Position numbers and translations under genes: made by a program. Positions 1 through 11,135 of a stretch of DNA of 64,000 bases are shown in pieces; position 1 is the stretch's first letter, and each line of letters opens with the position of its first letter. This DNA comes from Stutzerimonas stutzeri (lineage in GTDB: Bacteria; Pseudomonadota; Gammaproteobacteria; Pseudomonadales; Pseudomonadaceae), in contig NZ_JAAMQZ010000004.1 in assembly GCF_013522825.1 (NCBI RefSeq), positions 1 to 64,000 on the forward strand. The letters are read 5' to 3'. Under the pieces are notes generated by a model. That model saw only the letters and a list, made by a program, of their open reading frames with translations. It was not told where the DNA came from and did not search any database.

Positions 1-2
1 CC

Positions 3-1505
3 GTCCTGCTCAAGCAGATGTTGCTGTTGGCGCACGGAAAAGTGGCGCAACTCCAAGAACAAGTTGCTCTGCTGCGCCACAAGTTGTTCTCGCCCAAGTC
101 CGAGCGCAGCCCTGAAGATACCGACTCGCCGCAGTTGGCCATGTTCAACGAGGCCGAAGAGCTGATCGAAGCGCTGTCCGCCGCGCCAGCCGAAGCCGAA
201 GCCGAAGCCGAAGAAATCGTTGCGCCGGTCAAGCGCCGTGGCAAGCGCAAGCCGTTGCCGGCCAACCTGCCGCGTGTCGAGGTCATCCACGACCTGCCCG
301 AGCACGAGCTGACTTGCGCCTGTGGCGCCTGCAAACAGGTCATCGGCGAGGAGACCAGCGAACAGCTGGAGATCATCCCGATGCAGGTGCGGGTCATCCG
401 CCATATCCGCAAGACCTACGCCTGCAAGGCCTGCGAAGCGGCGCCGATCACTGCCGACAAGCCGGCCCAACTGATCGAGAAGAGCCTGGCCAGCCCCAGC
501 GTGTTGGCCATGCTGCTGACCACCAAGTACGCCGACGGCATCCCGCTGTACCGCTTCGAGAAGATGCTCAGCCGCCACGGTATCGACATACCACGCCAGA
601 CCCTGGCGCGCTGGGTGATCCAGTGCGGCGAGCAACTGCAACCGCTGCTCAACCTGCTGCGCGACAAGCTGCTCGAATACCCCGTTTTGCACTGCGACGA
701 AACGCGCCTGCAGGTGCTGCATGAACCGGGACGCGATCCCACCGCGCAGTCCTGGATGTGGGTGCAAAGCGGTGGGCCGCCGGACAAGCCGGTAATCCTC
801 TTCGACTACAGCACCAGCCGCGCGCAGGAGGTGCCGTTGCGCCTGCTCGACGGCTATCGCGGCTACCTGATGACCGACGACTACGCCGGCTACAACGCTG
901 TGGCCGCGCAAGAGGGCATCGAACGTCTGGCCTGCTGGGCGCATGCGCGACGCAAGTTCCTCGAGGCGCAGAAGGTGCAGCCTAAGGGCAAGACCGGCCG
1001 GGCCGACATGGCGCTGAACCTGATCAACAAGCTCTACGGCATCGAGCGCGACCTGAAAGACACCGACGACAGCGAGCGCCTGGCCGCCCGGCAGCAACGC
1101 AGTCAGCCACTGCTCGACCAGCTCAAGGCCTGGCTCGACAAAACCCAGCCGCAGGTCGCCGGGCAGACGGCCCTGGGCAAGGCGGTGAACTACCTGGCCA
1201 GCAACTGGAGCCGCCTGGTGCGCTACGTCGAAGGTGGGCACCTGCCTATCGACAACAACCGCGCCGAGAACGCCATCCGCCCCTTCGTCATCGGCCGCAA
1301 GAACTGGCTGTTCAGCGACACGCCCAAGGGCGCCACGGCCAGCGCGCAGATCTACAGCCTGATCGAAACCGCCAAGGCCAATGGCCAGGAGCCTTACGCC
1401 TGGCTGCGCCACATCCTCGAACGCCTGCCAACAGCACAGAACGTTGAGGACTACGAAGCGCTGCTGCCTTGGAACTGCTCGCCGGCTTCTGCTCCTGCTT
1501 CCTGA
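3..1505 (+). CDS. tnpC: IS66 family transposase (TnpC), 5' end probably outside window
   Basis: This is a DDE-type transposase of the IS66 group. The first in-window ATG is at 18, but the frame is open to the left edge and family members normally have more N-terminal sequence, so the gene is listed as partial. Residues counted from that ATG: coiled N-terminus about 8-25; an Ala/Glu linker about 55-67; a zinc-finger-like region with Cys100, 102, 105, 136 and 139; the catalytic core with Asp227 (CDET), Asp287/288 (TDDYAGY) and Glu417 in the IS66 signature [10 protein letters not shown]. The C-terminal portion is intact and ends at 1505. The accessory genes tnpA and tnpB, if present, would lie to the left. 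Confidence 0.9.
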   Translation, partial: VLLKQMLLLAHGKVAQLQEQVALLRHKLFSPKSERSPEDTDSPQLAMFNEAEELIEALSAAPAEAEAEAEEIVAPVKRRGKRKPLPANLPRVEVIHDLPEHELTCACGACKQVIGEETSEQLEIIPMQVRVIRHIRKTYACKACEAAPITADKPAQLIEKSLASPSVLAMLLTTKYADGIPLYRFEKMLSRHGIDIPRQTLARWVIQCGEQLQPLLNLLRDKLLEYPVLHCDETRLQVLHEPGRDPTAQSWMWVQSGGPPDKPVILFDYSTSRAQEVPLRLLDGYRGYLMTDDYAGYNAVAAQEGIERLACWAHARRKFLEAQKVQPKGKTGRADMALNLINKLYGIERDLKDTDDSERLAARQQRSQPLLDQLKAWLDKTQPQVAGQTALGKAVNYLASNWSRLVRYVEGGHLPIDNNRAENAIRPFVIGRKNWLFSDTPKGATASAQIYSLIETAKANGQEPYAWLRHILERLPTAQNVEDYEALLPWNCSPASAPAS

Positions 1506-1530
1506 AAATAAATCCCGTCCTGGCGGGCGG

Positions 1531-1548
1531 GGTTTATGGAGCGCTTAC
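1531..1548 (+). repeat. IS66 right terminal inverted repeat
   Basis: Inward-facing sequence GTAAGCGCTCCATAAACC (reverse complement of the top strand) at the element edge, 26 bp past the transposase stop. The matching left repeat is off the window. Confidence 0.65.
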
Positions 1549-1681
1549 AGAGAAAGTGACTCGCCGTGCAAGGCGAAACCTGTCGGTGGGGGCGAGGAAA
1601 GCGTGACGGGGAAGCGCGAGCGGCGCGATGGCTGCCGAAAATAAATCTGTCCCCTTTTCTCCTTCCAAGCTACCTCGTTAT

Positions 1682-3382
1682 TCAAACGAGTAACGAGTCA
1701 ATGTTTGCAAGGACCGTTGCGGTAAGAGGAGGCGATTTAAGCAGGTCGCGTGAAATGTCCGGGTCAGGAATTGCCGTTTTTATGATCAGGTCAAGCCTTT
1801 CGAACCATATCCCGTCATTTGCGGAGAATAGATTGTAGAGCGCCTCGTTTTTCGTCTTGCAGCCAAGTCCTTTATGCTTGATCGCGCAATATTTGGCTGC
1901 GGCCGTCATTAGGTGCCATCTTAGCTTTGAGTACTTGCCGTCAAATCGCTTGTTAGAAGTTAGCATCCTCAGGCGATAATGAATGTAGCAAGCCGTATAG
2001 TAATCCTCCTCTTGCGCGCCAGTTGCGAAAACATCATTCAGAAGCTCGCCAGTAAGTCTATTTGGATATCGACTTGCTAGGTCTGGACGCATCATGGCAA
2101 CTGCAGCATAGCAGCGTGCTGTCTCTCTTACATCGAAAATTCTCACTGGTGCGACATTTTCTGGTCGATATTGACCTTTTCTGCGTTCAAAATAGATTCT
2201 ATTGGCTTCTCCTGCGCCTCTGGCATTGAAGTATTGCTCCAGATCGCGGAGGGCAGATAATGTCGATATGAACTGAGCGTCTTCGACCTTTGATTGTCTG
2301 TTGGTCGCGCGAACAATGTCGTCAATTATTGCTGGTTCGTCGGCCTCAATAAGCTTTACCATTAAGCTTACGGAGTTGTCGACCTGGCTGTCTAATGAGA
2401 TCAATACGTTAGAAGTCTGGCAGCCATTTACAATTTGGAAGTCTCTTATGTAAATTTCTTGGCCGGCGGGTCGAACGCTTGATGCAACGATCGTTACACC
2501 GTTATTCATTAGGCCGAATCTCTGTTTTTTATCTCCGTTGTTCAAGGTTTCGGCAATCTCTGAGTTTACATCTACATCAACGCCTAGGAAGTCTCTGACG
2601 TTTTCTTCAAAGAGCTTCTTGCGTGGAGTGCCGTTTTGGTCCTTAAGAATCGAGTCAATAAAGCTACGTGCTGCTACGGTAGCGACGTAAGCATTGTTGA
2701 TATTTGGCGCGGCGGGAAATGGAGCATATCCAATGGTTGCGAGCTTTGTCTCCATCGGGCCATCAGCCGAAAGCCAAAGGTCATGAATAGTATCTCGGTG
2801 TGCTTTTATTAAAAGGGTTTCGTTAGAGTAGCCCATTTTTTTTAGTGCAGATTCACCAACCTGAAAGGCAGCATTGATTTCCACCGCATCCGTGTCGGGG
2901 GCTGCTGTGAGGAAATAGGCGTGTAAAGCTGGGAGTCCACCTTTGATCCGGCCTATGTTCTCGTATATCTTTGTAAACATACACTTGAAGTCGGCTAGAT
3001 ACTGGCTATGAGGCTGGGCTGGCTCCTCTGATAGATAGTCAACAATGGCAGCAACAAAAGAATCAATTTCCTGTTTCGACCAGCTTGTAGATCTTTTTGC
3101 TTGTGTCAGGATTATTGATACCTGATATTCTCGCCGTGTGCCTTTGAATATTTCATCGAGTTCCTCTGGAGAGAATACAGCGCGATCGTCAAGGAATAGC
3201 AGTGCGCCATCAATGCCTGGGTCTGAGCCTTCATAAACAAGGTCGCTAACTTCAACGCTGTCTCCTGAATATTTGGAGAAAACACAGTAATTAACGAAGG
3301 CTTCGAAGTTTTTAGATTCATCGTACGGCGCGCCGAAGTCTCTGCAGAAGCCGTCGAAGTATGATTTAGTTACAAGATGCAT
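1682..3382 (-). CDS. AIPR-domain protein, putative abortive-infection/phage-defence protein
   Basis: A 566-residue protein with the signatures of the AIPR (abortive infection phage resistance) family: MNNGVTIV at about 292-299 and FQIVNGCQTS at about 315-324. The N-terminal part has a GIDG at about 56-59 (Asp58) and TQAK at about 93-96 (Gln94, Lys96). That resembles the D...QxK active site of Mrr-like PD-(D/E)XK nucleases, although the spacing is long. The start at 3382 has a strong AAGGA site 6-7 bases upstream. Base composition is visibly more A/T-rich than the flanking genes, with frequent A/T third positions. It sits between an IS66 end and nrdB, so it was probably acquired horizontally. 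Family membership is fairly sure; antiphage activity and nuclease activity are inferences. Confidence 0.8.
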   Translation of the reverse strand: MHLVTKSYFDGFCRDFGAPYDESKNFEAFVNYCVFSKYSGDSVEVSDLVYEGSDPGIDGALLFLDDRAVFSPEELDEIFKGTRREYQVSIILTQAKRSTSWSKQEIDSFVAAIVDYLSEEPAQPHSQYLADFKCMFTKIYENIGRIKGGLPALHAYFLTAAPDTDAVEINAAFQVGESALKKMGYSNETLLIKAHRDTIHDLWLSADGPMETKLATIGYAPFPAAPNINNAYVATVAARSFIDSILKDQNGTPRKKLFEENVRDFLGVDVDVNSEIAETLNNGDKKQRFGLMNNGVTIVASSVRPAGQEIYIRDFQIVNGCQTSNVLISLDSQVDNSVSLMVKLIEADEPAIIDDIVRATNRQSKVEDAQFISTLSALRDLEQYFNARGAGEANRIYFERRKGQYRPENVAPVRIFDVRETARCYAAVAMMRPDLASRYPNRLTGELLNDVFATGAQEEDYYTACYIHYRLRMLTSNKRFDGKYSKLRWHLMTAAAKYCAIKHKGLGCKTKNEALYNLFSANDGIWFERLDLIIKTAIPDPDISRDLLKSPPLTATVLANIDSLLV

Positions 3383-3515
3383 GAAAAGTCCTTTTAATTA
3401 TGCTGTTAGTGTGGCGTTGGTAATAGATGGAGTTTGAGCGTGGTTTGTTAACTCATTAGGTGGCCTCGCGTGATGCGAGGCTTAAATGGCTCTGCTGAGT
3501 AATCTCGCAGGTCGA

Positions 3516-3529
3516 TGTGGCGCGCCACA
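3516..3529. other. Perfect 14-bp palindrome downstream of nrdB
   Basis: TGTGGCGCGCCACA lies 20 bases after the nrdB stop, in the 167-bp gap between the core nrdB gene and the AT-rich AIPR gene. It could form a short hairpin at the end of the nrdAB transcript, but no T-run follows, so it is not called a terminator. The rest of the gap holds no recognisable gene. Confidence 0.4.
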
Positions 3530-3549
3530 GATAGCGTTTTGTCATGCTG

Positions 3550-4797
3550 TCAATCCCAGCTCAAAGCCCCACCCGTCTGATACTCAATCACCCGCGTCTC
3601 AAAGAAGTTCTTTTCCTTCTTGAGGTCCATGATCTCGCTCATCCATGGGAACGGGTTGGTGGTGCCCGGATATTCCTCTTTCAAACCAATCTGCGTCAGA
3701 CGCCGGTTGGCGATGAACTTGAGGTAGTCCTCCATCATCGCCGCGTTCATGCCGAGCACGCCGCGGGGCATGGTGTCGCGGGCGTATTCGATTTCCAGTT
3801 GGGTGCCCTGGAGGATCATCTGGGTCGCTTCGTCCTTCATGGCGGCGTCCCAAAGGTGGGGGTTTTCGATCTTGATCTGGTTGATCACGTCGATGCCGAA
3901 GTTCAGGTGCATGGACTCGTCGCGCAGAATGTACTGGAACTGCTCGGCGGTGCCGGTCATCTTGTTGCGGCGGCCCATGGAGAGGATCTGGGTGAAGCCG
4001 CAGTAGAAGAAGATGCCTTCCAGTACGCAGTAGTAGGCGATGAGGTTGCGCAGGAACTCTTTGTCCGTCTCGACGGTGCCGGTCTGGAAGGTCGGGTCGG
4101 AGATGGAGCGGGTGTACTTGAGGCCCCAGGAGGCTTTCTTCGCGACGCTCGGGATCTCGTGGTACATGTTGAAGATCTCGCCTTCATCCATGCCCAGGGA
4201 CTCGATGCAGTACTGGTAGGCGTGGGTGTGGATCGCCTCTTCGAAGGCCTGGCGCAGGATGTACTGGCGGCATTCGGGGTTGGTGATCAGGCGGTACACG
4301 GCCAGCACGAGATTGTTGGCGACCAGGCTGTCGGCAGTGGAGAAGAAGCCGAGGTTGCGCTTGACAATGCGGCGCTCGTCCTCGGAGAGGCCGTCCGGGC
4401 TCTTCCACAGGGCGATGTCGGCGTTCATGTTCACTTCCTGCGGCATCCAGTGGTTGGCGCAACCATCCAGATACTTCTGCCAGGCCCAGTCGTACTTGAA
4501 GGGTACGAGCTGGTTGAGGTCGGCGCGGGCGTTGATCATCTGCTTGTCGCCGACGTGAACGCGGGCGGATTCGCCTTCGAGTTCGGCGAGGCCTTCGCGA
4601 ATGTCGAGCTCGTTGAGCGCCTGCTTGGCGCGGGCGATGGCAGCGGAGTCGTCAGCGGCGACGGCGCGGGCTTCTTCGACGGAGCCGGCGGCTTCGTTGT
4701 CCAGCTTGGCGGTGTTCTGTTGCGCGGGCTGTGCGGTAGCGGCGACCGGCGCGGCAGTGGTGGTTTCTTCTTCGTCGAATTCGTCCCAGCTCAGCAT
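3550..4797 (-). CDS. nrdB: Class Ia ribonucleoside-diphosphate reductase, beta (radical) subunit
   Basis: This is the small subunit of aerobic class Ia ribonucleotide reductase; it carries the diiron-tyrosyl radical used by NrdA to make deoxyribonucleotides. The start at 4797 (MLSWDEF) is chosen because AAGGAG precedes it by about 10 bases; an upstream in-frame start at 4905 would translate intergenic repeat sequence. The product is 415 residues, longer than E. coli NrdB because of an Ala/Glu-rich N-terminal segment of about 60 residues. Likely iron ligands and radical site are Asp156, Glu187, His190, Tyr194 (EAIHTHAY), Glu260, Glu294 and His297. It lies 164 bp downstream of nrdA on the same strand. 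Confidence 0.97.
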   Translation of the reverse strand: MLSWDEFDEEETTTAAPVAATAQPAQQNTAKLDNEAAGSVEEARAVAADDSAAIARAKQALNELDIREGLAELEGESARVHVGDKQMINARADLNQLVPFKYDWAWQKYLDGCANHWMPQEVNMNADIALWKSPDGLSEDERRIVKRNLGFFSTADSLVANNLVLAVYRLITNPECRQYILRQAFEEAIHTHAYQYCIESLGMDEGEIFNMYHEIPSVAKKASWGLKYTRSISDPTFQTGTVETDKEFLRNLIAYYCVLEGIFFYCGFTQILSMGRRNKMTGTAEQFQYILRDESMHLNFGIDVINQIKIENPHLWDAAMKDEATQMILQGTQLEIEYARDTMPRGVLGMNAAMMEDYLKFIANRRLTQIGLKEEYPGTTNPFPWMSEIMDLKKEKNFFETRVIEYQTGGALSWD

Positions 4798-4815
4798 GGG
4801 GGAGGCTCCTTTCAG

Positions 4816-4961
4816 GAGCAGCTTCAAGCGGCAAGCTTCAAGCTGCAAGGGGGTCGGTGTTGGGGCCGGATCGGGAGTTCGATCCGGCCCGTCGTGACTG
4901 CACACTGCGGCAATCGCTGCTTTTCAGCTGGTCGCTTATGGCTTGCAGCTTGCAGCTGCTG
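4816..4961. repeat. Inverted repeat pair filling the nrdA-nrdB gap
   Basis: The left arm at 4816-4849 and the right arm at 4933-4961 are related to each other as diverged inverted copies of an AAGCTGCAAGC-type motif. They bracket about 80 bp that contains a strong hairpin (separate entry). This resembles short REP-like elements of Pseudomonas rather than a gene. The transcript from nrdA to nrdB must cross it. Confidence 0.55.
4864..4889. other. Strong hairpin between nrdA and nrdB
   Basis: GGCCGGATCG at 4864-4873 pairs perfectly with CGATCCGGCC at 4880-4889 around a 6-base loop. There is no T-tract after it in the nrdB direction, so it looks more like an mRNA-stability or processing hairpin than an intrinsic terminator. 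It could adjust the NrdA:NrdB ratio. Confidence 0.5.
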
Positions 4962-7856
<2,895 letters not shown>

Positions 7857-8025
7857 GGGGTCTCCGGATTCTCTCTGTCTCGATGGCACGTAAGGTTCGT
7901 ACTTGCAATGAATACGCGCCGGCTCGCCGGCGCGGGACAACAAAAGGGAATTTCTCACCTGTCTGGGTGTGGCGAATCGATTGTCCCGAAGGATAGTCAT
8001 CAGTCGTGAAGTTCACAACCTCAAA

Positions 8026-8041
8026 ACACTACATGTAGTGT
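8026..8041. promoter_or_regulatory. NrdR box, proximal to nrdA
   Basis: ACACTACATGTAGTGT is a perfect 16-bp palindrome and matches the NrdR-box consensus (acaCwAtATaTwGtgt type). It lies 170 bp upstream of the nrdA start. NrdR is the nucleotide-sensing repressor of ribonucleotide reductase genes. Confidence 0.9.
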
Positions 8042-8300
8042 GAGCTGGTCCTCGGGTACACCATTTCTGGAATTGAGCACAATCAAGGGCATTGGCGTCG
8101 GGAGCGCAGCCCGAAAGTGGTTTGCCGGGTCTTCGAAAGGAGGATTTGGGCGGAAAGGCCGGGCTAAAATTATTTCGCTTGCTTTTGTCGTCAGTTGTGC
8201 TTGATGGTTCTTCTCAACCCAACATATGGGGTCTTTATCGTCAGGGGCGACACGATAATGCCGGGTTTCGCTTTGTGCAAGGCGCCAGGATTGAACAAGC

Positions 8301-8309
8301 TGTGGATAA
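8301..8309. promoter_or_regulatory. Consensus DnaA box upstream of nrdA
   Basis: TGTGGATAA is the exact complement of the strong DnaA box TTATCCACA. DnaA control of nrdAB is established in E. coli; here the box lies between the two NrdR boxes. A single 9-mer could occur by chance, but its location makes a role plausible. Confidence 0.6.
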
Positions 8310-8427
8310 CATGTGGGTCGTTTGTGGGTTAAAAATCACCGGCCCGCACCACTGCCGGGTTAGCCGCCAACCGGACGAAATGCCCTTCGCCGGCGCCCGG
8401 TTCGCGCTTGGGAGTGTTTCCGGCCAA

Positions 8428-8443
8428 ACACTACATATAGTGT
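8428..8443. promoter_or_regulatory. NrdR box, distal
   Basis: ACACTACATATAGTGT matches the NrdR-box consensus almost perfectly and differs from the proximal box at one base. It is exactly 402 bp from the proximal box and about 145 bp before the divergent response-regulator start. A minus-strand TTGACA (8451-8446) lies immediately next to it, so binding here could block a promoter directed at nrdA. Confidence 0.85.
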
Positions 8444-8587
8444 TTTGTCAAAGTGGGTGGCGTGCTTGCCAAGGCGTTTAAAATGAGGGCTGGCTGGAAA
8501 TGGGCAAGCCCGGTGCGACGGTTGCGGCGCTGCCCTGCGGTGCCGACGTGACGCTACAATGCCGCCGATGCTTCAGGGGGAGGGCGC

Positions 8588-9310
8588 ATGGTGGATCAAG
8601 AGTCGTGGAACATCCTGATTGTCGAAGATGACCAGCGGTTGGCCGAGCTGACCCGGGAGTATCTCGAAGGCAACGGCTTGCAGGTATCGATCGAGGCCGA
8701 TGGTGCCCAAGCGGTCGAACGCATCATCAACGGGCGGCCCGATCTGGTGGTGCTCGACCTGATGCTGCCGGGCGAAGACGGCCTGAGCGTCTGCCGCAAG
8801 GTGCGCGAGCGCTACGAGGGTCCGATCCTGATGCTGACCGCCCGCGCCGACGACCTCGATCAGGTACTGGGCCTGGAAACCGGCGCCGACGATTATGTCT
8901 GCAAGCCGGTGCGTCCCCGGCTGCTGCTGGCGCGGATTCGTGCCCTGTTGCGGCGCCGCGAACATCTTGAAGCGCCAACCACGCACAGCAAGCGGCTGCA
9001 ATATGGTCCGCTGGTGATCGACAGTGCCCTGCGCGAGGCCTGGTTGCGCGGCGAGGGCATCGAACTGACCGGGGCGGAGTTCGACCTGCTCTGGCTGCTG
9101 ACGTCCAATCCGGGGCGGATCATGTCCCGCGAGGAAATCTTTGCCGAACTGCGCGGTATCGAATACGACGGTCAGGATCGCTCCATCGATGTACGCATTT
9201 CGCGCATCCGGCCCCGCATCGGCGACGATCCCGAGCACCCGCGGTTGATCAAGACGGTGCGCGGCAAGGGCTACCTTTTCGTCTCCGAAGCGGCGCAAGC
9301 GCTGCAGTGA
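8588..9310 (+). CDS. OmpR-family response regulator (RstA-like)
   Basis: 240 residues: a receiver domain at about 8-120 with the acidic pair Asp14/Asp15, phosphoacceptor Asp57 (VLDLMLPGEDG), Thr84 and Lys106, followed by a winged-helix OmpR/PhoB DNA-binding domain. The preceding GGGGGAGG gives a good ribosome site. It overlaps the sensor gene by 4 bp, so the two form a co-translated pair. In P. aeruginosa a very similar regulator sits next to nrdA, and homologues are annotated RstA; the signal is not evident from sequence. Confidence 0.93.
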   Translation: MVDQESWNILIVEDDQRLAELTREYLEGNGLQVSIEADGAQAVERIINGRPDLVVLDLMLPGEDGLSVCRKVRERYEGPILMLTARADDLDQVLGLETGADDYVCKPVRPRLLLARIRALLRRREHLEAPTTHSKRLQYGPLVIDSALREAWLRGEGIELTGAEFDLLWLLTSNPGRIMSREEIFAELRGIEYDGQDRSIDVRISRIRPRIGDDPEHPRLIKTVRGKGYLFVSEAAQALQ

Positions 9311-10908
9311 ACTCCATCTTCCTGCGTATCTACGGCGGCATGCTCGCCGTACTGGTGCTGGTCGCGCTGCTGGGCGCGGGCGGTCTGCAGTTGCTCAACG
9401 AGGTACGTGCCGACCGCCATCGGGAGACGCTGGCCAGTGGCACCTTCCGCCTGATGGCGCACAACATGCAGAGCATGACGCCCATCGAGCGGCGCCAGGC
9501 GGCCAACCTCTGGGGCCGTTTGCTGGGCGTGCCATTGCGGGTGCGTACCCTGGATGACGTCAATCTGGAAAGCCGCCTGGAGGCGCGACTGCTGCGTGGG
9601 CAGGTGCTGGTGGAGAAACTGCGCCCGCACAGTACGACCGTCTTTGCGCTGGTCAGCGACACCGACAGGCTGGTGCTGACCGCCGAAGTCGAACAGATCA
9701 GTGAGCAACTGGCGCGTGCAACCATCTATCTGCTGATTGACGAGCTGATCCGCTTTCCCGAAGACGAACAGCCGCAGCGCCTGGCCGAACTCAAGCAGAC
9801 CCACGGTTTCGGCTATGCCCTAGAACTGCTCACGCGCGACAGCGCCAGCCTTGATGACGACCAGCGTCGTCGCCTTGACGAGGGTGATACGGTGATGGCA
9901 CTGGACCGGGGCGGCGAGGCGATTCGCGTATTCGCGGCGGTATCCGGCACCTCCCGGATCATGGCGCTGGGACCGCTGTACCCGTTCAACCCCTATCCGC
10001 CGCACCTGTTGCTGCTGATCGGTGCACTCGGGCTGACGCTGATCGGGCTGACGGTCTATCTGCTGGTGCGCCAGCTGGAACGGCGTCTGCGCGAGGTGGA
10101 AAGTGCCGCCACACGCATCGCCAATGGCAACCTGGCCACGCGCGTGCCGGACGCCGGCACCGATTCGGTGGGGCAGCTGGCGAGGGCCTTCAATGGCATG
10201 GCCGTTCACCTGCAACGACTGCTGGCAGTGCAGCGCGAGATGGTCAGCGCGGTGGCCCACGAGCTGCGCACGCCGGTGGCGCGCCTGCGCTTCGGCCTGG
10301 AGATGACCGCCGAGGCGCAGAATGCCCAGGCGCGGGATAAATACCTGCAGGGCATGGACGCCGATATCGACGACCTCGACCGGCTGGTGGATGAAATGCT
10401 GGTCTATACCCGGCTCGAACGCGGCTCGCCAGCGCTGAATTTCCAGAACATCGACCTGGGCACGCTGGTCGATCAGGTGATCGTCGAGCTGGCGCCGTTG
10501 CGCCCGGATATCCGGATCGAGTGTGGCGTTCGTGTGACGCTCGGTGATGACAGCCAGGTCGAGGCCGAGCCGCATTATCTGCGTCGAGCGTTGATCAATC
10601 TGGTCAGTAACGCCATGCGTCATGCCGAAACGCGGGTGCTGGTGAGCTTTGCACTGGATGTTGAACGGGCGAGTCTGAGCGTCGACGATGACGGGCCGGG
10701 CGTGCCGGAGGCGGATTGGGAGAAGGTATTCACGCCCTTCCTGCGTCTGGACGACAGCCGCACGCGGGCCTCCGGCGGGCATGGGCTGGGGTTGTCCATC
10801 GTGCGGCGGATTGCCTACTGGCACGGTGGCCGCGCGCAGATCAGCCGCAGTGAGCTGGGTGGCGCCTGCTTCAGCCTGGCCTGGCCGCGCAGGCAGGTTG
10901 TCCCGTAG
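9307..10908 (+). CDS. Sensor histidine kinase (RstB-like)
   Basis: 533-residue inner-membrane sensor starting at GTG 9307, overlapping the regulator's TGA (GTGA). Transmembrane helix 1 at about 10-30, a periplasmic sensing region at about 31-230, transmembrane helix 2 at about 233-255, then HAMP, a dimerisation domain with phosphorylated His318 (AHELRTP), and an ATPase domain with the N box (INLVSNAMRHA) and the G2 box (HGLGLSIV). It presumably phosphorylates the upstream regulator at Asp57. The ligand cannot be inferred. Confidence 0.93.
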   Translation: MNSIFLRIYGGMLAVLVLVALLGAGGLQLLNEVRADRHRETLASGTFRLMAHNMQSMTPIERRQAANLWGRLLGVPLRVRTLDDVNLESRLEARLLRGQVLVEKLRPHSTTVFALVSDTDRLVLTAEVEQISEQLARATIYLLIDELIRFPEDEQPQRLAELKQTHGFGYALELLTRDSASLDDDQRRRLDEGDTVMALDRGGEAIRVFAAVSGTSRIMALGPLYPFNPYPPHLLLLIGALGLTLIGLTVYLLVRQLERRLREVESAATRIANGNLATRVPDAGTDSVGQLARAFNGMAVHLQRLLAVQREMVSAVAHELRTPVARLRFGLEMTAEAQNAQARDKYLQGMDADIDDLDRLVDEMLVYTRLERGSPALNFQNIDLGTLVDQVIVELAPLRPDIRIECGVRVTLGDDSQVEAEPHYLRRALINLVSNAMRHAETRVLVSFALDVERASLSVDDDGPGVPEADWEKVFTPFLRLDDSRTRASGGHGLGLSIVRRIAYWHGGRAQISRSELGGACFSLAWPRRQVVP

Positions 10909-11110
10909 GGTCGAATTCATTCGACCGCAGGGGGCACACAGGCCGAACAAGTTTGGCCCTACGGTTTGCTCTTGCTGTAGGGTCGAATTCATTCGATCGC
11001 AGGGGAGCACAGGTCGAACACGTTCGACCCTACGGTTTGCTCTTGCCCTGTAGGGTCGAATTCATTCGACCGCAGGGGGGCGCACAGGCCGAACACGTTC
11101 GGCGTTGCGG
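10905..11110. repeat. Three tandem copies of a GAATTCATTCG palindromic repeat (family A)
   Basis: Copies begin at 10905, 10977 and 11050, a period of 72-73 bp. Each consists of GTAGGGTCGAATTCATTCGA, a short spacer, then CGAAC(A/C)(C/A)GTTCGACCCTACGG, so each folds as a long hairpin with outer GTAGGG/CCCTAC arms. The third copy has a degenerate right arm (GGCGTTGCGG). Related single copies are at 24422, 25409-25508 and 28727. The array fills the convergent gap between the sensor kinase and the phosphopantetheinyl transferase gene; its first bases (GTAG) overlap the kinase stop codon. Confidence 0.85.
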
Positions 11111-11135
11111 TGTGATCCTCTTGCGAAGCGACGGC

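Larger units (their letters stand above)
1..1548 (+). mobile_element. Right part of an IS66-family insertion sequence
   Basis: The left end is outside the window. The frame of the transposase gene is open to base 1. After its stop, positions 1531-1548 end in GGTTTATGGAGCGCTTAC; read inward this starts GTAAGCGC, as expected of IS66-type terminal inverted repeats. IS66 elements usually make 8-bp target duplications, so AGAGAAAG at 1549-1556 is the candidate right copy; the left copy cannot be seen. A GC-rich stem (CCCGTCC with GGGCGGG) lies at about 1514-1530. The element borders the AIPR gene, marking this end of the window as accessory DNA. Confidence 0.8.
7857..8587. promoter_or_regulatory. 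nrdAB/rstA divergent regulatory region without a convincing gene
   Basis: This 731-bp gap separates divergently transcribed nrdA and the response-regulator gene. It holds two perfect palindromic NrdR boxes (8026-8041, 8428-8443) and a consensus DnaA box (8301-8309). A TTGACA hexamer on the minus strand (8451-8446) abuts the distal NrdR box, but no good -10 follows at 16-18 bp. If nrdA is transcribed from there, its leader would be over 500 nt. A 129-codon plus-strand open frame (8092-8481) crosses both the DnaA box and the distal NrdR box and looks non-coding. Confidence 0.75.

Noticed and set aside
1549-1681. Second mobile-element remnant (AAATAAATCTGTCCCC-type sequence)
   Set aside because: It looks familiar from element borders, but there are no inverted ends or coding remains to support a call.
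8092-8481. 129-codon open frame upstream of nrdA
   Set aside because: It runs across the DnaA box and distal NrdR box, has no ribosome site and no recognisable product; treated as regulatory DNA.
10905-11110. Possible CRISPR array
   Set aside because: Three 72-bp units are palindromic along nearly their whole length with no unique spacers, and no cas genes are nearby.
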